A stretch of 64,000 nucleotides of DNA from Amycolatopsis sp. NBC_01488 (GCF_036227105.1 NZ_CP109434.1:7350501-7414500), one strand, 5' to 3'. Positions 43,278 through 52,201 are shown, counted from the first letter of the stretch. A program made the numbers and translations. Notes: generated by a model not told the origin, from the letters alone.

Positions 43278-44275
43278 CGCGCACCGGCCGTCGCGGGCAG
43301 CCGGAGGTGCTCGGGCACGTCGAGGTCGTACAGCGCGGCCGCGTTGAGCCCGAGGATCTTCTTCTTCTGCGCCGTGGTGATCGCCGGGTACTCGGACAGC
43401 TCTTCGGGGATCTGGAAGTCCACGAACCGCTCGATGAGCCACTTCGGCGTCCACAGCGCGTAGTCGCTCGAGAAAAGGATCTTGTCCTCGCCGATCCAGT
43501 ACAGCAGCTCCCCGATGATCTGGGCGAAGTACTTCGGCCGCGTGTGGATGAAGGGCATCGCGACGGCCAGTCCGCCGTAGACGTTCGACTCCTGGGTCGC
43601 GATCCAGCAGAAGTCCTCCAGGCGCGGCAGCCCGACGTGCTCGACGATGAAGTTCAGTTCGGTGTAGTCGGTGGCGACCTTGTCGACGTCGGCGACGTCG
43701 AAGGCGTCCCGGTCGAGCGGGCGGATCGTCGGTCCCTTGTGGACGTGGATGTTCTTGATCCCGAGCTTGATGCACTCTTCGAGGTAGCGGCGCGTCCACG
43801 GGTCGTCGAGCTTGTAGCCGCGCGAGTCGCCGTGCCACTCGGCCGTGTAGAGCTTGACGCCCTTGAGGTTCATCCGCTCGGCGTCCCGGCGCAGCTGCTC
43901 CAGGCCGGCCTGCTCGAACCGGGGGTCCCAGTTGTGGTTGTAGGTCAGCTTGCCCGGGTTGCCGGCCGTGAGGGCGAGCGCCTCCTCCGTCTGCCCGAAC
44001 CCGTTCTTGTAGAACTCGCCGAGCCGCGCCGGCTGGAAGATGGCGTGGTCGACGTAGCCGTCCTGGAAGAGGTCCTTCATCAGGCGGTCGCCGCCGTAGT
44101 AAGTGTAGGTGTCGTAGTCCCAGACGACCTCCTCGGGGCTGAGGTTCCGGTGGTAGTCGTAGAAGCAGTCGATGAACTGCTTGCCGTGGACGTTCAGCTG
44201 GTTCTCGAACCGGGCGTCCCAGAGCGCGATGTGCGCATCGACGATGAAGTACTTCTCGCCGTCCTTCTCATACAT
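43274..44275 (-). CDS. Amidohydrolase 2-type protein of the propane monooxygenase operon
   Basis: The 333-residue TIM-barrel protein keeps metal-site-like motifs: FIVDAHIALWD near the N-terminus, VHKGPTIRP (about 179), VEHVGLPR and LFSSDYALWTPKW (about 268). It is present in all Prm/Mim-type clusters I recall, right after the coupling protein gene. Its role is not settled: maturation or product processing have been considered. It is co-transcribed with mimABCD and overlaps the DUF59 gene. Confidence 0.88.
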   Translation of the reverse strand: MYEKDGEKYFIVDAHIALWDARFENQLNVHGKQFIDCFYDYHRNLSPEEVVWDYDTYTYYGGDRLMKDLFQDGYVDHAIFQPARLGEFYKNGFGQTEEALALTAGNPGKLTYNHNWDPRFEQAGLEQLRRDAERMNLKGVKLYTAEWHGDSRGYKLDDPWTRRYLEECIKLGIKNIHVHKGPTIRPLDRDAFDVADVDKVATDYTELNFIVEHVGLPRLEDFCWIATQESNVYGGLAVAMPFIHTRPKYFAQIIGELLYWIGEDKILFSSDYALWTPKWLIERFVDFQIPEELSEYPAITTAQKKKILGLNAAALYDLDVPEHLRLPATAGAR

Positions 44276-44372
44276 CGGAGATCCTCATCCTTCGGGCGTG
44301 CTGGGGGGTGGTGGGGAACCGTGGTGGCGGGGCCGCTGCGGTCGCCCGCCACCACGGTCGGTCGGTCCGGCC

Positions 44373-44723
44373 TCAGCCGTGCGCGGAGAGGTCGAAGCCG
44401 ATGTACTCGGCGGCGTCCTCCGGGTTGGCGAAGAGCAGGGTGCGGTCGTCGAGGTGCACCATGCGGCCGTAGTGGGTGGAGCTGATCTCTTCGAAGATCG
44501 AGCCGTCGAAGGGCTGGCCGAGTGCGTCGGTCAGCTCGTCGTAGTCGAACTCCAGGAGCCTGGTGCCGTCGACGCGGATCATGGACGGGTACTCGACGAG
44601 GGTGACGCCGTCCTTGGCGCCCATCACGTCGGCGACCACGCGGCCGATCGGGGTGTTCATCAGGGTGACGCCGCACATGTTCGACGACTCGGTCTGGGCG
44701 CCGAACTCCAGGGAACCGCTCAC
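44373..44723 (-). CDS. mimD: Monooxygenase coupling/effector protein
   Basis: The 116-residue protein is of the MmoB/DmpM family, with GVTLMNTPIGRVVADVM and a C-terminal YGRMVHLDDRTLLFA. It binds the hydroxylase and regulates electron transfer and substrate access. The GTG start overlaps the mimC stop (GTGA). Sequence and order match mimD/prmD. Confidence 0.9.
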   Translation of the reverse strand: MSGSLEFGAQTESSNMCGVTLMNTPIGRVVADVMGAKDGVTLVEYPSMIRVDGTRLLEFDYDELTDALGQPFDGSIFEEISSTHYGRMVHLDDRTLLFANPEDAAEYIGFDLSAHG

Positions 44724-45823
44724 TGGTCCAACTCCTTCGGAACGTCGAGCCCGATCTCGCCGAGCAGCTGGGCGAACTTCTCCTTGGTCGCGCCGAGCGA
44801 GTCGGCGAACGTGCACGTCTTCTCCGCCGGCTGCGACCAGATCGGCTGCAGCGCGAGCGCGGCGTCCAGGCACCGCGGCACCCACGTCGAGAGCCACTGG
44901 CCGAACAGCTCCTTGTTGCCCGCACCGAACTCGTCGTCCCGGGTGAGCAGCTGAAAGAGGGACCGGGTGTAGGCGAGGTCGCGGCTGTAGTCGTACTCGC
45001 CGGTGCCGACGATGGTCGGCGTGATGTAGTCGCCGTTCTTCGCGGAGATCTGCATCACCAGCTCGGACCGGAAGAGCTGGCCGACGAGCTGCTCGAAGAC
45101 GACGTTGGTGCCGAACAGGAGCTCGGCCCAGTCACCGACCGCGGTGAGCTCCTCGACGACCCGCCGGGTGGGCTGCCACTCCTCGGCCGACTGCCAGACC
45201 TCCTTGTGGACCTCGCCGTCGAAGGTGTCCAGTGACTCGGACAGGTCGAGGTTGAACAGCGCGAGGTCCTGGGCGAACCGCATCTTGTGGGCGGCGTTGA
45301 CGGCCACCGCGGTGTTGATCATGTTCGTCGGGCCGGAGCGCTGGATCGACGTGAAGACGTGCAGCGCCATGCCGTTCTCGGCGTGCATCCAGGCGCCCAG
45401 GTTGCGGGCGATGAACTTCTGCCAGGCGGGGTTCCAGTTGCCGTAGGCATTGGCGCGTTTGGCGTTCTCGAGCCCGAGGGAAACCTGACGCACCACCGCG
45501 GAGTTGTTGCGGAAGATGGTCTGTTCCCATTCCTCGTTGGGGTCGAGGAAGGCGTGCCAGTTCGAGGACTTCGCCTTGGTCCACTCCGGCGGGTAGCCGC
45601 CGGGCCCGTCGCCGAAGCCGTAGATCCAGCCCTGGGACAGGTGCCGGTCCGGGTCCGGCTGGACGTCGACGGTCACGTCCTCGTACACGGTCGCCCGGAG
45701 CTTGGCCGGCTTGAAGTAGGTGAAGGTCCGGCTCTTGGAGCTGGGGAAGTCCAGGGCGCCGGCTTCGGAGTCGGTGAACTCCACCTTCGGGAAGCTGCGC
45801 ACCTTGGGCGCGGGTGTTGCCAT
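44720..45823 (-). CDS. mimC: Propane monooxygenase hydroxylase small (beta) subunit
   Basis: The 367-residue protein belongs to the ferritin-like beta subunit family of bacterial multicomponent monooxygenases. Landmarks are RTFTYFKPAK near residue 32, a helical core with AENGMALHVFTSIQRSGPTN and FNLDLSESLDTFDGEVHKEV. It lacks a diiron site, as expected, and supports the alpha subunit. The gene lies between the reductase and coupling protein genes (order A-B-C-D). Confidence 0.93.
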   Translation of the reverse strand: MATPAPKVRSFPKVEFTDSEAGALDFPSSKSRTFTYFKPAKLRATVYEDVTVDVQPDPDRHLSQGWIYGFGDGPGGYPPEWTKAKSSNWHAFLDPNEEWEQTIFRNNSAVVRQVSLGLENAKRANAYGNWNPAWQKFIARNLGAWMHAENGMALHVFTSIQRSGPTNMINTAVAVNAAHKMRFAQDLALFNLDLSESLDTFDGEVHKEVWQSAEEWQPTRRVVEELTAVGDWAELLFGTNVVFEQLVGQLFRSELVMQISAKNGDYITPTIVGTGEYDYSRDLAYTRSLFQLLTRDDEFGAGNKELFGQWLSTWVPRCLDAALALQPIWSQPAEKTCTFADSLGATKEKFAQLLGEIGLDVPKELDQ

Positions 45824-45836
45824 GGGGCTTTCTCCT

Positions 45837-46880
45837 TCAGTCGTGGACCGAGGTCGTGAACTTGTCGTAGAACACCTGGTCGTCCGGAACGCCTTGGCGG
45901 GCGGCCAACGCCAGCGCGGCGTCCACCATGGGCGGGGGCCCGCACAGGTAGACCTCAGTCCGGTGCAGCTCGGGCTCCCGGGCTTCGACGACGTCGGTGA
46001 CCATCCCGGCCTCCGCGGTGACACCGAGGTCATCGACGCCCTCACCGGATTCCGAGAGCGCGACCACGAACTCGAAGTCGTCCAGCCGTTCGCCGAGGGC
46101 GCGGATCTCGTCCAGGTAGAAGAGGTCCGCGGGCGTGCGGGCGCCGTAGTAGAAGCGGATCCGGCGGGTGTCGCCGGTGTCGCTCAGGTGCCGCAGCAGC
46201 GCGAGCACGGGTGCCATGCCGGCGCCACCCGCCATCAGCACCAGGGGCAGCACGTGCCCGCTCTTGAGGGTGAAGTTGCCGTACGGGCCCCGCAGGTCGA
46301 TGGTGTGGCCGACCGCGATCCCCTCGTCCAGCAATGCGGAGAACCGGCCGCCGGGGTACTTCTTGATGACGAACTCGATGTGGTCCGCAGTGGACGGTGT
46401 GGTCGCCATCGAGAACGACCGGTGCTCGTCGCTGCCCGGGATGGTGAGCTCGGCGTACTGGCCGGGCTTGAACTGGTACCCGGCCGGGTCGAGCGGCTTG
46501 AGCTTGAGGCCCACGATGTCGCGCGTGTGCGGCACGATTTCGAGGACCTCGGTCCGGATCTCCTGCAGCGGGGCGGAGTTGAGCAGTTCCTCCTCGTCGA
46601 AGTTGAGCAGCTCGATCGTGCAGTCGCTGTAGGCGTGCGCCCGGCAGAGCAACACGTAACCCTCCTCGACCTCCGCGTCGTTGCAGGCGAACGTCGAGTA
46701 GCGCTCCATCTGGATCTCGCCGTCGAGGACGTAGGACTTGCACGCCGAGCACTGGCCCTCACGGCAGCCGTGCATGAGGTGGATGCCTTGGCGGAACGCG
46801 GCGTCGAGGATCTTCTCGTCCTCGTTGACCTCCATCTCGAGGTCGACCGGTTCGAAGGAGATGCGATGCTTGTCGGCCAT
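45837..46880 (-). CDS. mimB: Propane monooxygenase reductase
   Basis: The 347-residue NADH oxidoreductase has an N-terminal plant-type 2Fe-2S domain with C39, C44, C47 and C79 (GCREGQCSACK), a FAD domain (RSFSMATTPST) and an NAD domain (LMAGGAGMAPVLALLRHL). It passes electrons from NADH to the diiron hydroxylase. It is the second gene of the operon. Confidence 0.94.
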   Translation of the reverse strand: MADKHRISFEPVDLEMEVNEDEKILDAAFRQGIHLMHGCREGQCSACKSYVLDGEIQMERYSTFACNDAEVEEGYVLLCRAHAYSDCTIELLNFDEEELLNSAPLQEIRTEVLEIVPHTRDIVGLKLKPLDPAGYQFKPGQYAELTIPGSDEHRSFSMATTPSTADHIEFVIKKYPGGRFSALLDEGIAVGHTIDLRGPYGNFTLKSGHVLPLVLMAGGAGMAPVLALLRHLSDTGDTRRIRFYYGARTPADLFYLDEIRALGERLDDFEFVVALSESGEGVDDLGVTAEAGMVTDVVEAREPELHRTEVYLCGPPPMVDAALALAARQGVPDDQVFYDKFTTSVHD

Positions 46881-46968
46881 GGGTCTCTCGATTCTCGGGG
46901 CCGGGCGCGGACGGCGGCGGCGGTCTCGGGGGCGGGAGCGCCGCCGCCGTCCGCGGGTCTTCAGGCCG

Positions 46969-48606
46969 TCAGGCCGCGGTGATGTTGGGGTTGGCGCGGT
47001 ACGCCGCGGCCCACTGCTCGCGCTCGGCGTCGGTCATCTGGTTGAGCGTCACGTTCGGGCTGGCGAACTGGATGCCCTTGAGGTCGTCGAGCGTCCACAG
47101 CTTCTTGGGGTCGTCGAGGTCCAGGTGCGGCTGCGGGATGAGGGTCCGGCCGTCGTCGCGGACGTAGCCGAGGTCCTTGACGATGTCGGCGAGGTCCCGG
47201 CCGTGGTGCAGGGTTTCCCACTCGCGCTCTCCGGTGAGCCGGCCCATGTTGGGGGTCGGCCGCCCCTCGTACTCCGGCCGGAACGCGGTCTTGTCCGTCC
47301 AGGCGCAGGCTTCCGAGCAGTAGGTCCGCCACTGGTCGTCGACCTTGTCCACGACCAGGTCCTCGCGGATGAGGGCGGGCACCATGCACGTCCAGCAGCG
47401 GTGCGGGTACTCGTAGCCGACGTCCTCGAACGCGATCGGCTTGTTGCGGCCCGGCCGGCTCAGCCGGTTGTAGGCCTCCCACCACTTGCCGAACTGGTTG
47501 TACCAGCCCGGGTACTTCTCCTCGAACCACTCGAAGTCCGTGTCGGTCATGCCGTCGATGCGCCAGTAGTTGACCGGCCAGCCGGTCGCGAAGAACTGCG
47601 CGACGCGGTGGACGTAGAACTTGTTGGTGATCCGGTTCCACGCCTCTTCGACCAGGTCGTGCGGGATGACCAGGCCGTATTTCTCCAGCGGGAGCAGGTA
47701 GCTGCGGTAGTAGTCGTCGTAGATCCAGCGCCGCCACATCTCGGCGTAGGACTCGCGGTCCTTCCGGCGGTCCTTCGTGCCGTACTCGATGAAGGTGCCG
47801 ATGGCCGCGTCCACCACGCAGTGGTTGTTCCACCAGGCGTAGCGCAGGTCCCGCTCGAGCAGCGGGCGGTTGCGCTCGTCGGCCAGTGCCATCAGCAGGA
47901 TCGAGTAGCCGTTGCTGATGTGCCGGGACTCGTCGGACTGCACCGAGTGGAACACCGTCGGCAGCAGGTAGTCGCCGTTGGCGGCGGCCTCGTCGGGCAT
48001 CGCGACGAACAGCGTGTTGGTGAACGCCGTTTCCGCGACCACGGTCAGGTAGATGTTCGACGCGGTGATCGCGTCACCGGTGATGAACCCCTCGCCGAAC
48101 TGGCGGCCGATGGTGCCCGCGTAGTTGTTCGCGAACGCCTTCTCGGTGATGTCGAACCCTGCCGGGTCGATGTAGTTGTTCATGTACAGCTTCTTGAGGT
48201 TCATCTGGATCGTCGAGTGCCGGACCTCGTCGATCATCTGCACCGCGAGTCCGTTGTGGATCTCCGGGTTCGGCACCGCGTCGATGGCCATCGGCATTGC
48301 CCGGGCGGCGGAGATCTCGGGGAACGGGATGATCGAGAGGAACAGCTTCTGCCACTCCAGCCAGCGCTGCTGCACCTGCCGGAACATGTTCCCGCGGATC
48401 GCACCGTCCATGGCACCGAAGACCCGGTTGTCCTTCTCCTCCTCCATCGGGAAGTAGGAGCGCATGATCTGCTTCAGCGGGTCCTTTTTGGGCGCTTTCT
48501 CGAACGTATAATCGGTGCCGAAGCGCGTCGCCGGGGTGGCGAACGTCGGCTCCCACGACAGTTCCGTGATCTTGTTGTGCGCTTTGGTGAGACTCTGCCT
48601 GCTCAA
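46969..48606 (-). CDS. mimA: Propane monooxygenase hydroxylase large (alpha) subunit
   Basis: The 545-residue protein carries the six ligands of a carboxylate-bridged diiron centre: Glu97, Glu127-x2-His130 (DEVRH), Glu192 and Glu226-x2-His229 (DESRH). Full-length match to PrmA/MimA. It hydroxylates propane at the subterminal carbon, and in Mim enzymes also phenol and acetone (recalled). It is the first gene of an eight-gene operon ending with groEL and is transcribed away from the Fis-type activator. Confidence 0.95.
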   Translation of the reverse strand: MSRQSLTKAHNKITELSWEPTFATPATRFGTDYTFEKAPKKDPLKQIMRSYFPMEEEKDNRVFGAMDGAIRGNMFRQVQQRWLEWQKLFLSIIPFPEISAARAMPMAIDAVPNPEIHNGLAVQMIDEVRHSTIQMNLKKLYMNNYIDPAGFDITEKAFANNYAGTIGRQFGEGFITGDAITASNIYLTVVAETAFTNTLFVAMPDEAAANGDYLLPTVFHSVQSDESRHISNGYSILLMALADERNRPLLERDLRYAWWNNHCVVDAAIGTFIEYGTKDRRKDRESYAEMWRRWIYDDYYRSYLLPLEKYGLVIPHDLVEEAWNRITNKFYVHRVAQFFATGWPVNYWRIDGMTDTDFEWFEEKYPGWYNQFGKWWEAYNRLSRPGRNKPIAFEDVGYEYPHRCWTCMVPALIREDLVVDKVDDQWRTYCSEACAWTDKTAFRPEYEGRPTPNMGRLTGEREWETLHHGRDLADIVKDLGYVRDDGRTLIPQPHLDLDDPKKLWTLDDLKGIQFASPNVTLNQMTDAEREQWAAAYRANPNITAA

Positions 48607-48689
48607 AATCGGCCTCCTCGAAACCGGGGTCTCTCAGCCCGGCCGTGTGTCTGACGGGAGGAGTGTGGTGCGGATCGCAGGTACGGTCT

Positions 48690-48704
48690 GTCTCAATGTG
48701 AGAC
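48690..48704. promoter_or_regulatory. Palindrome GTCTCA-ATG-TGAGAC between mimA and its activator
   Basis: This perfect 6+3+6 palindrome lies 84 bases upstream of the mimA start and 78 bases upstream of the regulator's likely start. It is the natural upstream activator site for mimA and autoregulatory site for the regulator. The second copy at 39230-39244 differs in one spacer base. Confidence 0.7.
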
Positions 48705-48781
48705 CAAGCGCCTCGCGAATCCGCGCGACCATGACGGCACGGGTCGACCGGACCCGGCGCCCGACGTCAAAGGAGACGGTG

Positions 48782-50569
48782 GTGACAACGCACGAAGACC
48801 GGCCCGAGCCGCAGCCGATGCGCTCCCTGCGGGAGAAGTTCCTGTCCCGGCTCGTCCCCGAGATCCCCGGCGTGCGGGACGTGATCACCGCGTCCTGGCG
48901 GCGGGCGCTGGAACACCAGGTCGGCGTGGAAGAACCGGCGCCGGTGTTCGTCGCCGACCGCGACGAGGAGAGCCTCCTGTCGCACAGCGCCACGCCGGTG
49001 CTGGCCAACCTGTCCGCCGAACTGGCCGCCCACCCGGTGGCCATCCTGCTGACCGATGCCCACGGCCTGGTGGTGAACCGATTCAGCACGGACCGGGCCC
49101 TCAACACCGGCTTGGACCGCGTCTCGCTCGCGCCCGGCTACAGCTACGCCGAGGATTCGGTGGGCACCAACGGCATCGGCACCGCGCTGGAGTGCCAGAA
49201 GTCCGTGCTCGTCTCCGGGTTCGAGCACTACAACAGCAGCTTGACGGAGTTCGAGTGCGCCGGCGCACCGATCATCCACCCCATCCGCGGCCACCTGGCC
49301 GGCGTCCTCGACCTGACCTCGTGGGCCGACACCTCCGGGCCGCTGCTGCTGACGCTGGCGCGCACGACGGCCAAGCGGATCGAGGAGGCGATGCTGGCCA
49401 GCACCGGCGCCCGCGAGCTGAGCCTCTTCCGCGAATACCTCGCGTCCTGCCAGCGCGGCTCCGGGGCGGTGCTGGCCGTCAACCAGGACGTCGTCATGGT
49501 CAACAGCCACGCCGAGGAGCTGTTCGACGTCACCGACCGGGCGGCGCTGATCACCCACACGGCGGACATGGTCGGGTCGGCCAAGCCGGTGACCGTGGTG
49601 GCCGACCTCCCCTCCGGCATCGTCGCCCGGCTCGAGTACCGGCCGGTGTACAGCGGCTCGGCGCTCGCGGGCGGGGTCTTCCGGGTGAAGAGCCAGACCG
49701 GGTCCCGGCGCACGACCCGCCAGGCCGACCTCCAGCTGCCGGGCGTGGTCGGTGCCAGCTCGCTCTGGCGGCAGGCGTGCGCGGCCGCCGACGCGAGCTT
49801 CACCGACCGGAACTGGCTGGCGCTGAGCGGCGAGCGTGGCGTCGGCAAGACGGCGATGGCCCAGGCCGTCGCGCTCCGGCACGGCCGCCGTCCGGTCGTG
49901 CTCGACTGTGCCGCGGTGGCGGACCCCGAGGCCTGGGCGCACGCCTTGACCGGCGACGTGACGCGCGGAGACGCCCCCGCGCTGATCCTCCAGCACGCCG
50001 ACGCGCTCACCGGCGACGCGTTGCAGCACGTCACCGACCTGCTGACGACCTGGCAAGGAGCGTCCCCGGCGCACGCGCCGATCTGGGTCGCCGCCACGTT
50101 CGGCTCCCAGGAGCCCGACCCGGACGTCCAGGGCCGGCTGATGCCGTTCTTCGCCCGAGCCGTCGACGTCCCGCCGCTGCGGCACCGGAGCGAGGACCTG
50201 AACTGCCTGGTGCCGCACTTCCTCGCCCGCTACGCGAACAACCGGCCCCTGACCACGTCGGACGCTGCCCTGCGCCAGCTCATGCGGCTGCCCTGGACGG
50301 GCAACGTCCGGCAGCTCGAGCAGGTGCTGGCCGAAGTGGCCCGGACGTGCCGGACGGGGACGATCGACGTAGCCGACCTGCCCACGGAATGCCGCACGTT
50401 CACCAAACGCCGGCTGAGCAAGCTGGAGACGATCGAACGCGAAGCCATCGTGCGCAGCCTCGCGGCCAACAAGGGCAGCAAGGAACGCGCCGCCGCCGAC
50501 CTCGGCATGTCCCGCGCCACGATCTACCGGAAGATCCGGGCGTTCGGCATCGTCCCCGACTACTCCTGA
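48782..50569 (+). CDS. mimR: GAF/AAA+/Fis-type transcription activator (MimR-like)
   Basis: With the GTG at 48782 (ribosome site AAGGAG seven bases before) the protein has 595 residues. The N-terminal part has a GAF-like sensor (YSYAEDSVGTNGIGTALECQ), the middle an AAA+ domain (Walker A SGERGVGKTA about 350) and the end a Fis helix-turn-helix (GSKERAAADLGMSRATIYRK). The GAFTGA loop used to contact sigma-54 is missing: the segment reads ALTGDVTRGDAPALILQHAD. It therefore probably works with a sigma-70-type polymerase. It resembles MimR/AcoR-type activators and is divergent from mimA. Confidence 0.9.
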   Translation: MTTHEDRPEPQPMRSLREKFLSRLVPEIPGVRDVITASWRRALEHQVGVEEPAPVFVADRDEESLLSHSATPVLANLSAELAAHPVAILLTDAHGLVVNRFSTDRALNTGLDRVSLAPGYSYAEDSVGTNGIGTALECQKSVLVSGFEHYNSSLTEFECAGAPIIHPIRGHLAGVLDLTSWADTSGPLLLTLARTTAKRIEEAMLASTGARELSLFREYLASCQRGSGAVLAVNQDVVMVNSHAEELFDVTDRAALITHTADMVGSAKPVTVVADLPSGIVARLEYRPVYSGSALAGGVFRVKSQTGSRRTTRQADLQLPGVVGASSLWRQACAAADASFTDRNWLALSGERGVGKTAMAQAVALRHGRRPVVLDCAAVADPEAWAHALTGDVTRGDAPALILQHADALTGDALQHVTDLLTTWQGASPAHAPIWVAATFGSQEPDPDVQGRLMPFFARAVDVPPLRHRSEDLNCLVPHFLARYANNRPLTTSDAALRQLMRLPWTGNVRQLEQVLAEVARTCRTGTIDVADLPTECRTFTKRRLSKLETIEREAIVRSLAANKGSKERAAADLGMSRATIYRKIRAFGIVPDYS

Positions 50570-50574
50570 GCCCG

Positions 50575-51072
50575 TCAGCCGGCCGCGCCGAGCGCGGCGC
50601 TGACCCCGGTGATGATCACCCCGCCGAGCGCGATGGCCACGAAGGACCGCAGGAAACCGGTGCCGAAGAACCGCCACCGAAGCCACGCCAGCGCCAGCAG
50701 TTCGACGGCGATCGTGGCGAGCGCGACGACCAGCGCGAGGTGGTACCCGGGGATCAGGAACGGCAGGGTGTGCAGCACGCCGCCGAGGAAGGTGCCCGCC
50801 CCGGTGATCGCTCCGCGCCGGTACGGGTTCCCGCGGCCGGTCTGGTCTCCTGTGTCGGACAGGCCCTCGGAGAAGGCCATGCTGACCCCCGCGCCGATCG
50901 CCGTCGCCAATCCGGCGAAGAAGGCGTACCGGGGCTCGTGAGTGGCGAGCGCGACGGCGAAGATCGGCGCCAGCGTGGACAAGGAGCCGTCGATGAGCCC
51001 GGTCAACGCCGGTTGTGCTCGCTGCAGCAGGAAGGACGGCTCGGCCCGGCCGGGTGCGGTAAGGATCGTCAC
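50575..51072 (-). CDS. VIT/CCC1-like membrane protein
   Basis: The 165-residue protein has about five membrane helices. The first region (ALTGLIDGSLSTLAPIFAVALA) and GAGVSMAFSEGLSDTG are typical of VIT1/CCC1-like transporters, which move iron or manganese. It is shorter than usual (about 230). It shares a divergent promoter region with the aldo/keto reductase operon, and each side has an AAACTG-N6-CAGTTT operator. Confidence 0.7.
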   Translation of the reverse strand: MTILTAPGRAEPSFLLQRAQPALTGLIDGSLSTLAPIFAVALATHEPRYAFFAGLATAIGAGVSMAFSEGLSDTGDQTGRGNPYRRGAITGAGTFLGGVLHTLPFLIPGYHLALVVALATIAVELLALAWLRWRFFGTGFLRSFVAIALGGVIITGVSAALGAAG

Positions 51073-51094
51073 GGTGCGGACTCCTCGTATTGCG

Positions 51095-51112
51095 AAACTG
51101 GACGTTCAGTTT
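51095..51112. promoter_or_regulatory. Operator AAACTG-N6-CAGTTT, copy 1
   Basis: A perfect inverted repeat with a 6-base spacer lies 23 bases upstream of the VIT-like gene. A second copy with the same arms is at 51187. Size and symmetry suit a TetR dimer; the candidate is the regulator at 53083. Confidence 0.75.
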
Positions 51113-51186
51113 TACCTACTCAACCGCCGGCTCTCCCCGCCTTGTTCCCGGCCCGGGTGTGAGCATCGGGACAAGGTTGAATAACG

Positions 51187-51204
51187 AAACTGGTAGTACA
51201 GTTT
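51187..51204. promoter_or_regulatory. Operator AAACTG-N6-CAGTTT, copy 2
   Basis: This has the same arms as the copy at 51095, flanked in both by CG on the left and T on the right. It lies 37 bases before the aldo/keto reductase start. Together the two copies cover both divergent promoters. Confidence 0.75.
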
Positions 51205-51240
51205 TGGTGTAGAGAGACAACCCGGACAACGGAGGAACCC

Positions 51241-52200
51241 ATGCAGCGAACACAGCTCGCGACCACCCCGCTGGGTGCCACCGGCCTGCAGATCACCCGC
51301 GTCGGCTTCGGCGCGTGGGCGATCGGCGGCGGTGGCTGGGAATTCGGCTGGGGACCGCAGGCCGACGACGAGTCGGTCGCCGCGATCCACCGCGCCCTGG
51401 ACCTCGGCGTCAACTGGATCGACACGGCCGCCGCGTACGGCTTCGGCCACTCCGAAGAAGTCGTCGGCCGCGCATTGGCGGGCCTGACGCAGCGGCCGTA
51501 CGTATTCACCAAGGCGTCGCTGCTCGACGATGGCACCGGGCGGGTGCGGCACAGCCTGAAGCGCGACTCGATCCTGCGAGAAGCCGAAGCCAGCCTGAAG
51601 CGGCTCGGCGTCGACGCGATCGACCTGTACCAGATCCACTGGCCCATCCCCGAAGACGACATCGAGGAAGGCTGGGCCGCCATGGCCGAGCTGAAGGAAC
51701 GCGGTCTGGTGCGGCACATCGGCGTGTCCAATTTCGACACCGGCCAGCTGAAGCGCATCCAGGGCATCGCGCCGGTCGAGACGCTGCAGCCGCAGTATTC
51801 GCTGATCGACCGCGAGGCCGAGGAGGAGATCCTGCCCTTCGCCGAACGCGAAGACATCGGCGTGATCGTCTACTCCCCGATGGGTTCCGGCCTGCTGACC
51901 GGCGGGATCACCCGGGAACGGATCGCCGCGATGCCTGACGACGACTGGCGCCGCAGCGACGCGCGGTTCACCGAGCCGCAGCTGTCCCGCCACCTCGGGA
52001 TCGCCGCCCGGCTGCGGGAGGTCGCCGACTCCCACGACACCACGCCCGGTGCCGTCGCGGTCGCCTGGACTCTGCGGAATCCCGCCGTGGACGGCGCGAT
52101 CACCGGCTTCCGCCGGCCCGCCCAGGTCGACCCGATCCTCGCCGCGGCGAACCTCGAACTCACCGCCGCCGACGTCACCCTCATCGAAGGAAGGTCCTGA
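51241..52200 (+). CDS. Aldo/keto reductase
   Basis: The 319-residue NADPH-dependent oxidoreductase is a TIM barrel. The catalytic tetrad is visible: Asp in WIDTAAAYG, Tyr in the same segment, Lys in VFTKAS and His in YQIHWP. The cofactor region GAITGFRRPAQVDPIL is at the C-terminus. It resembles YghZ/Tas-like general stress reductases. It is the first gene of an operon with a beta-hydroxyacid dehydrogenase-type gene and a TetR gene. Confidence 0.92.
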   Translation: MQRTQLATTPLGATGLQITRVGFGAWAIGGGGWEFGWGPQADDESVAAIHRALDLGVNWIDTAAAYGFGHSEEVVGRALAGLTQRPYVFTKASLLDDGTGRVRHSLKRDSILREAEASLKRLGVDAIDLYQIHWPIPEDDIEEGWAAMAELKERGLVRHIGVSNFDTGQLKRIQGIAPVETLQPQYSLIDREAEEEILPFAEREDIGVIVYSPMGSGLLTGGITRERIAAMPDDDWRRSDARFTEPQLSRHLGIAARLREVADSHDTTPGAVAVAWTLRNPAVDGAITGFRRPAQVDPILAAANLELTAADVTLIEGRS

Positions 52201-52201
52201 A

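Noticed and set aside
48607..48781. Sigma-54 (-24/-12) promoter at mimA
   Set aside because: I did not find the GG-N10-GC pattern at a fitting place, and the activator lacks the GAFTGA loop.
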